Source: Rhodobacterales bacterium
GTDB lineage: Bacteria > Pseudomonadota > Alphaproteobacteria > Rhizobiales > Stappiaceae
DNA: 36,361 bases
Assembly (NCBI GenBank): GCA_008107755.1
Contig: VIRH01000078.1
Location: 1-36,361, forward strand
Direction of reading: 5' to 3'
Of the stretch, positions 32,395 to 36,361 are shown piece after piece. The position numbers and the translations under genes were made by a program. Each line of letters starts with the position of its first letter. The stretch's first letter is position 1. Under the pieces are notes generated by a model that saw only the letters and a program-made list of their open reading frames with translations, had not been told where the DNA came from and made no database searches.

Positions 32395-33360
32395 TCAGCG
32401 CCTGGTTCCCGGTGCCCCCGCGAGGACGCAGAGCAGTTCGAACATGATCGAGACGCCGACCCAGGCGGTTCCGCCGGAGGGGTCGAAGGGAGGCGAGACC
32501 TCCACGAGGTCGGCGCCGATCAGGTTGAGGCCGTCGAGAAGTCGCACCATCCGCTGCGCTTCGCGCGTCGTGAAGCCGCCGATTTCCGGTGTGCCGGTGC
32601 CCGGTGCGAAGGCCGGGTCGATGCTGTCGATGTCGAAGCTGACATAGGTCGGCTGATCTCCAACGATGGCACGGGCCTCCGCCATCACCTCGTTGACGCC
32701 CCGGTCGTCCAGTTCCTCGATCCGAATGATACGGACACCCTGCTCCAGACCCCAGACGATGTCCTCGTCGTCATACATGGAGCCGCGAATGCCGATCTGG
32801 ACCACGCGCTTCGGGTCCAGATAGCCATCCTCGATCGCGCGGCGGAACGGGGTGCCGTGGGTATATTTGAAGCCGCCGAAATAGCTGTCGAAGAGATCGG
32901 TATGAGCATCAAAATGGATCATGCCGACGGGTGCATCGGCGGCCAGCGACTTCAGGATGGGATAGGAAACCAGATGGTCCCCGCCGGCACTGAGCGGCGT
33001 GATACCGCGCTGCTTCAGTTTCGAATAGAAGCCGGTGATGCGTTCCAGCGCATCCGCGACGTCGGCCGGATTGACTGGCGAGTCGCCGAGGTCCGCCACA
33101 TTGCGTGCCTCGAAGGGACTTACGCCGCTCGTCGGGTGCAGGCGCCGGATCATCGTCGACAGGTCGCGCAACTGGCGCGGACCATGACGCGTGCCGGGCC
33201 GGTTGGTGGTGCCGCCGTCCCAGGGAACGCCGACGATGCCGATGTCGACCTTGTCGATTTGCGCGTGATCGAAATCGAGCAGCGGCAGGCGCATGAAGGT
33301 GGGAACGCCAGCGTATCTTGGAAGCTCGAAACCGGAAATCGGCTGGAAAAAATCGGACAT
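32395..33360 (-). CDS. Ureohydrolase (agmatinase/guanidinobutyrase/guanidinase family)
   Basis: 321 residues. The dinuclear-manganese motifs are complete: GGDH in LSAGGDHLVS, HFDAHTDLFD with three metal ligands and SFDIDSIDPAFAPGTGTPE with two more. GVPWDGGTTNRPGTRHGPRQ is also typical. The enzyme releases urea from a guanidino compound. The N-terminal block PRYAGVPTFMRLP is shared with guanidinobutyrase and guanidinopropionase types more than with classical SpeB. GGAG sits six bases before the ATG. It leads the transporter operon (68-bp gap to the binding protein) and is divergent from a LysR gene. No hypA/hypB-like genes, which accompany the nickel-dependent guanidine hydrolase of cyanobacteria, are visible. 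Substrate is uncertain. Confidence 0.9.
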   Translation of the reverse strand: MSDFFQPISGFELPRYAGVPTFMRLPLLDFDHAQIDKVDIGIVGVPWDGGTTNRPGTRHGPRQLRDLSTMIRRLHPTSGVSPFEARNVADLGDSPVNPADVADALERITGFYSKLKQRGITPLSAGGDHLVSYPILKSLAADAPVGMIHFDAHTDLFDSYFGGFKYTHGTPFRRAIEDGYLDPKRVVQIGIRGSMYDDEDIVWGLEQGVRIIRIEELDDRGVNEVMAEARAIVGDQPTYVSFDIDSIDPAFAPGTGTPEIGGFTTREAQRMVRLLDGLNLIGADLVEVSPPFDPSGGTAWVGVSIMFELLCVLAGAPGTRR

Positions 33361-33420
33361 GATCGGCTCCGCTGAGTGAATGAGAGCTTCATGTTGCCAT
33401 GCGGTATCACGTCCAATAAT

Positions 33421-33435
33421 ATCGAATTACAAGAT
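33421..33435. promoter_or_regulatory. LysR-type T-N11-A site between ureohydrolase and LysR genes
   Basis: ATCGAATTACAAGAT has inverted ends (ATC and GAT) and fits the T-N11-A form of LysR operators. It lies in the 101-bp gap between the divergent genes, next to a TATTAT (minus strand, 33416-33421) that could be the -10 of the ureohydrolase operon. Overlap of activator site and own promoter is common in this family. Confidence 0.45.
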
Positions 33436-33461
33436 TAAACGTCCGAAGATGCAAACGTATC

Positions 33462-34388
33462 ATGGCTTCCTCCGTTTCCCCCTTGAGCGATGTCGACCTG
33501 CGCCAGCTGCGCATCTTCCGCGCTGTCGTCGATCACAACGGCTTCACCGCAGCACAGGACGAACTCGGTCTGTCCCGCTCGACCATCAGCGCCCAGATGT
33601 CGGCACTGGAAACGCGGCTCGGGCTGAAGCTCTGCCACCGGGGACGATCCGGATTTTCTCTGACGGAGCAGGGTCAGAAGATCTACGCCGAGGCCATCAA
33701 GTGTTTCGCCGCATTGGAGAATTTTCGGAACGAGGTCGGGGTCATGCGCGGCGGGCTCGTCGGCGAACTCAGGATCGGCGCCGTGGATGCGCTGGTGGAA
33801 AACCCGAGGTGCCGCCTTTCTGAAGCGATCGCTCTCTTCAACGAACGGGTTCCGGGCGTCAATCCCATGGTCATGGTGCTCTCGCCCAATCAGCTCGGCA
33901 GCGCTCTGATCAACAGGCAGATCGAAGTCGCCATCGTTGCGAACCAGCCTCTGAATGCTGCAGTGCAGCTTGAAACGCTGTTTCATGAGGAGCAAAACTT
34001 GTACTGCAGCTCCGGTCACGAGCTGTTTCACGCGGACCCGAAAAGCGTCACGCTGGAGCGGATTTCTTCCCTGCCCTACGCGAGGCGCGGCTATACGATC
34101 GCCACAGCCTACAATTCCGTCTTCGCCCATCCACCGACGGCAACCGCCTATTCCATGGAGGGGCTTGCACATCTCATCCTGAGCGGCCGCTTCGTCAGCT
34201 TCCTGCCCTGCCAGTACGCACAAAGATGGGTCGAGCGCGGCGAGATGCGCGCCCTTCGTCCCGATCTCGTGAGCTTCCAGATCGGCATGTGCATCGCCCA
34301 CTACCCGGTCAGCACACTCTCACAAGTCGCCGAAATCTTCCGCGCCTGCCTCCTGGAGGTCCATGCCCCACGCCGGAGGAATGTCTGA
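33462..34388 (+). CDS. LysR-family transcriptional regulator (ureohydrolase/transporter locus)
   Basis: 308 residues. The helix-turn-helix is clear: DVDLRQLRIFRAVVDHNGF, then GLSRSTISAQMSALETRLGLKL and GFSLTEQGQKIYAE. The effector domain begins LVGELRIGAVDALVENP and includes VAIVANQPLNAAVQLE. It is divergent from the ureohydrolase operon across 101 bp, the classic LysR arrangement, and is likely its activator. The effector is probably the guanidino substrate or a product. No strong ribosome binding site is visible before the ATG at 33462. It differs strongly from the LysR at 24779, so the two loci are regulated independently. Confidence 0.92.
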   Translation: MASSVSPLSDVDLRQLRIFRAVVDHNGFTAAQDELGLSRSTISAQMSALETRLGLKLCHRGRSGFSLTEQGQKIYAEAIKCFAALENFRNEVGVMRGGLVGELRIGAVDALVENPRCRLSEAIALFNERVPGVNPMVMVLSPNQLGSALINRQIEVAIVANQPLNAAVQLETLFHEEQNLYCSSGHELFHADPKSVTLERISSLPYARRGYTIATAYNSVFAHPPTATAYSMEGLAHLILSGRFVSFLPCQYAQRWVERGEMRALRPDLVSFQIGMCIAHYPVSTLSQVAEIFRACLLEVHAPRRRNV

Positions 34389-34713
34389 GGGACTTGGACA
34401 GGCTGATGATGCGCGGTGCTTTATCGGAGTTCGGCGGCCGAAAGCCGGGCATTGAGCAGGAGGCCAGCTCAAAAATCGTTCTCTAGCGTTAGTTCGCAAG
34501 CTATGAGCGCGGCCCGTAAAAAAAACTCTAGTTCGATGAGATGCGATGGGTCAGTTGGTATACGGTAGCAGTGCGAGCGCCGTGATCCGGTTTGATGCAA
34601 GGACATTCCGCAAGGTGACCGACTCATAAGTTCGCAACCAGATGCGTGTTGAAGCGAGTTGGACCGACGCGAGAAAATTGTTGACCTGCTTCCCCGATTG
34701 TGCGCGTCTCTAA
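34389..34713. other. Intergenic region at the edge of the IS cluster
   Basis: 325 bp after the LysR gene with lower GC than the genes to the left. No protein family is recognisable in its short open frames and there is no clear hairpin terminator. It ends at a probable IS5-type terminal repeat beginning GAGCCCGATTCAAAAATTC at 34714. Confidence 0.45.
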
Positions 34714-34931
34714 GAGCCCGATTCAAAAATTCATGAGGGGACGCAATAGGTTGCGAGCCTTCGGATCATGAGCTTGATGCTGGCGATGTTGACCCATGCG
34801 GTTGAGCTTTCGATGGAATTCTCCTAATCCTTTGCCAATCGACGGCATCTTCCGAGCCATGCGAAGGAGCGTTCCACGACCCATCTGCGTGGCAAGACTT
34901 TGATGGACCTGTCACGGTTTGATTCCGCCTC
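34714..34931 (-). pseudogene. IS5-family transposase C-terminal remnant
   Basis: Reading minus from 34931 gives [20 protein letters not shown], then RRLAKD, a TAG stop at 34826-34824, and in the same frame ENSIESSTAWVNIASIKL, MIRRLATYCVPS and a TGA at 34733-34731. [15 protein letters not shown] and the KDFEN-like block are the conserved C-terminus of IS5-group (IS427-like) transposases. The fragment is therefore broken by a nonsense change and lacks the rest of the gene upstream, where an IS3 remnant abuts. A terminal-repeat-like GAGCCCGATTCAAAAATTC lies at 34714, next to a TA. Confidence 0.75.
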
Positions 34932-34941
34932 AAGTTCTCAT

Positions 34942-35214
34942 TTACGCGGCCTTAGCTTCAAAAGCCAAGGGGCTTTTCCATCCCAGAGCCGAGTGTCTCC
35001 GGCGCGGATTGTAGAAGCCGTTGATGTATTCAAAGATGGCGATTTCAGCTTCGCGGCGACCGGCCCATGATTTCTGCCACAGCAACTCGGCCTTGATCGT
35101 TTTGAAGAAGGTTTCCACGGCGGCGTTATCAAAGCAGTTTCCAGTTCCGCTCATTGAGACCTGGAAGCCATGCTGGCGCAGAAGCTTCTGATAGTCGTGA
35201 GAGCAATATTGGGC
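34942..35214 (-). pseudogene. IS3-family transposase (OrfB) C-terminal remnant
   Basis: Minus-strand reading from about 35214 gives QYCSHDYQKLLRQHGF, MSGTGNCFDNAAVETFFKTI, KAELLWQ and IFEYINGFYNPRRRHSALGW, and ends at the TAA at 34944-34942. These are the C-terminal part of the DDE integrase core of IS3-family OrfB: the ...Glu of NAAVETFFKTIK is the last catalytic residue, and YNPRRRHSALG is the family tail. The frame stays open further upstream but its content changes abruptly before QYCS, where HSDRGS would be expected. The gene has thus lost its 5' part, apparently to another element. It is not functional. Confidence 0.85.
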
Positions 35215-35450
35215 AGATTCAACCGGTCGTCGCAACACCCCGCTACAGGAGGTGTTGGTGGTTACAGGAAGACGGAAATCAGAACGCTCAACGCGGCGCA
35301 AATTGTCCTCGCCTGGGCGGCCACCGGTGTGGCAGCGTGAGAACCTATGCCGGTTTTGGCAAGGAGTAGCGTTAGCGGTGTCTCGCTCGCACCTTGGCAA
35401 GAAGCTCGGCGTTGGTTTTGGAGGATCAAAGCAGGGCAGCTAAGCGCCAG
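35215..35450 (+). pseudogene. Probable IS30-family element left end and transposase N-terminal remnant
   Basis: Just where the IS3 fragment stops, the plus strand reads ATTCAACCGGTCGTCGCAAC, a sequence I associate with IS30-type ends. It is followed by CAACACC...GGTGTTG (35234-35258) as a small inverted repeat. The plus frame from about 35280 reads SERSTRRKLSSPGRPPV then WQRENLCRFWQGVA. This resembles the N-terminal DNA-binding part of proteobacterial IS30-family transposases (GRPPV...RFW). After about 35390 the similarity fades and continues only in another frame (RRWFWRIKAG), so it is frameshifted and truncated. It is a remnant; the family call is from memory of typical sequences and moderate. 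Confidence 0.4.
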
Positions 35451-35514
35451 TACCCTGCATTGACAGAGGTGGACGTCATCGTATTCTCGGCCAAGAATTT
35501 GCTGGGGTTAAGCC

Positions 35515-36102
35515 ATGTCATCTATAGAACAACACCTCATTGATCGAGGCGATGGTGGACGCGTAGAACTATTTCTGGCTCGACCGGCTGGCCCTCAGAA
35601 CGGGGCAATATTGTTCGTGCATGGCAATCAAGGCGGACTTCTCTTAGGCGGAAAAGAGGCTGTCGAAAACGGACCACTGGTTAGGTTCTCGTCGCGACTT
35701 CGTGTGACAGCGGCCGCAATTTCGCAACCTGGTTTTGGTGCATCGGACGGCCCCGCCGATTTCTGCGGCCCGATTACCCAAAAAGCGATTGTCGCTGCCT
35801 TGGAGTTTCTGAAGCGGCAACCATCAGTCGATCCCGCACGCATAGGTCTTTACGGAAACAGCCGAGGAGCTGTGGCGTCCGCCATGGTGGCCACCAAGGT
35901 GCGTAGTCTCAGGGCGCTGATCCTAACAGGCGGCGTTTACGATTTGCAAAGGGCCTATGCGAGCAGCCCACGGGGCTTGCAACAAGCTATTCGGAAAGAG
36001 GCAGGTGTTACGAACGAAAGCTTCTTGGATCGATCCGCGCTCCATTTTTCGCACCGCATACGCGCAGAAACTATGATTTTACACGGCAGGTACGATGATC
36101 GC
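35515..36102 (+). pseudogene. Alpha/beta hydrolase, truncated by an IS256-type element
   Basis: From the ATG at 35515 the frame encodes an alpha/beta hydrolase for about 196 codons. It has GAILFVHGNQGGLLLGGKEA (oxyanion strand), QPGFGASDGPADF, the nucleophile elbow GLYGNSRGAVAS and the strand LRALILTGGVYDL. It then reaches MILHGRYDDR, where the catalytic Asp loop should continue. At 36103 the sequence changes to GATGGTGTCCCACGGAGTGG and the frame runs on for 47 codons of unrelated residues to a stop at 36246. The His of the triad is therefore lost and the protein is unlikely to be active. The peptide resembles prolyl-oligopeptidase/dienelactone-hydrolase-like hydrolases. Confidence 0.75.
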
Positions 36103-36361
36103 GGATGGTGTCCCACGGAGTGGTGTAATTTGTGTGGTTCGCGCGGGCTGAGCGGAGCTTTCGCGAAGCGAAGCGAAGCCCGGGCGGTTCGCTTGGCGGC
36201 CACGGTTGTTCTTCGGCTAAGGTTTGGTTTGCAGACCGACCTTTGAGCTTAGGAGAACAACCATGACCAAGGACAAACTATCAGAGACAGCCTCTTTGCG
36301 CGCGCTTTTGTCAGAGACGCCGGACGCGCAATTGTTGGCGGAGATGTTGGGTTTTGTCGCT
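36103..36361 (+). mobile_element. IS256-family insertion sequence, left end (runs off window)
   Basis: The element starts close to 36103, where the hydrolase frame is interrupted, with a terminal-repeat-like GATGGTGTCCCACGGAGTGG. A short GCGAAGC direct repeat follows near 36160. The transposase gene begins at 36263. The right end and target-site duplication are outside the window, so the exact boundary is approximate. Confidence 0.6.
36263..36361 (+). CDS. IS256-family transposase, N-terminal fragment (runs off window)
   Basis: An ATG at 36263 with AGGAG seven bases upstream opens 33 codons to the window end: MTKDKLSETASLRALL, then SETPDAQLLAEMLGFVA. This resembles the N-terminal segment of proteobacterial IS256/Mutator-type transposases, where an early helical region precedes the zinc-less DNA-binding part. 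No catalytic residue is in view. Family assignment relies on the N-terminus and on the element's position interrupting another gene; completeness is unknown. Confidence 0.6.
   Translation, partial: MTKDKLSETASLRALLSETPDAQLLAEMLGFVA

Noticed and set aside
33361..33461. Guanidine riboswitch ahead of the ureohydrolase operon
   Set aside because: The 101-bp gap is too short and shows a LysR-type palindrome instead of the conserved guanidine-I, -II or -III features I know.

Overview
The window looks like chromosomal DNA of a GC-rich alphaproteobacterium. The clues are third-position GC bias, GTG/TTG starts, an AztD-type zinc chaperone, an AtzG-like gene next to an amidase, and NitT/TauT-type ABC transporters. 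A marine or soil Hyphomicrobiales/Rhodobacterales member (Roseibium/Labrenzia-like) is my inference; no rRNA or marker gene proves it. Most of the window is accessory metabolism, transport and surface functions. The last 1.7 kb is an insertion-sequence graveyard.

Layout. 1-259: 5' end of a YdiJ-type FAD dehydrogenase (minus). 693-2873: a metallo-beta-lactamase-like protein and a succinate-semialdehyde-type aldehyde dehydrogenase, closed by a strong terminator. 3055-4734: a methyl-accepting chemotaxis protein (minus). 4735-5616: a gene-poor gap followed by a 44-residue membrane peptide with a strong ribosome binding site. 5931-7838: two divergent transglutaminase-like proteins. 7844-8914: a PAS histidine kinase. 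9188-11417: Zur-like boxes and a large periplasmic zinc protein that fuses an AztD-type propeller to a ZinT domain. 11661-12368: a TVP38/DedA-type membrane protein. 12858-14447: a ribbon-helix-helix regulator and a PHB-depolymerase-type esterase.

14527-20579 (minus): an AraC regulator, then a two-partner secretion operon, tpsA-tpsB. The TpsA exoprotein carries six 27-residue GLUG-type repeats encoded by an 81-bp tandem repeat.

20925-29631 appears to be one catabolic locus. On the minus strand are a PuuE/cyclic-imide-hydrolase-like polysaccharide deacetylase, an AtzG-like small protein, an amidase and an AbrB-family membrane protein. On the plus strand are a LysR regulator, a complete NitT/TauT ABC transporter and an atypical SDR. 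The simplest reading is uptake of a cyclic amide or imide, ring opening, then half-amide hydrolysis. 29708-34388 is a second uptake locus. It has a ureohydrolase (agmatinase/guanidinobutyrase family) and another NitT/TauT transporter, divergent from its own LysR gene. Together these look like a nitrogen-scavenging island.

34714-36361 holds remnants of IS5-, IS3- and (less surely) IS30-type elements, an alpha/beta hydrolase gene cut off after about 196 codons, and the start of an IS256-type transposase running off the window.
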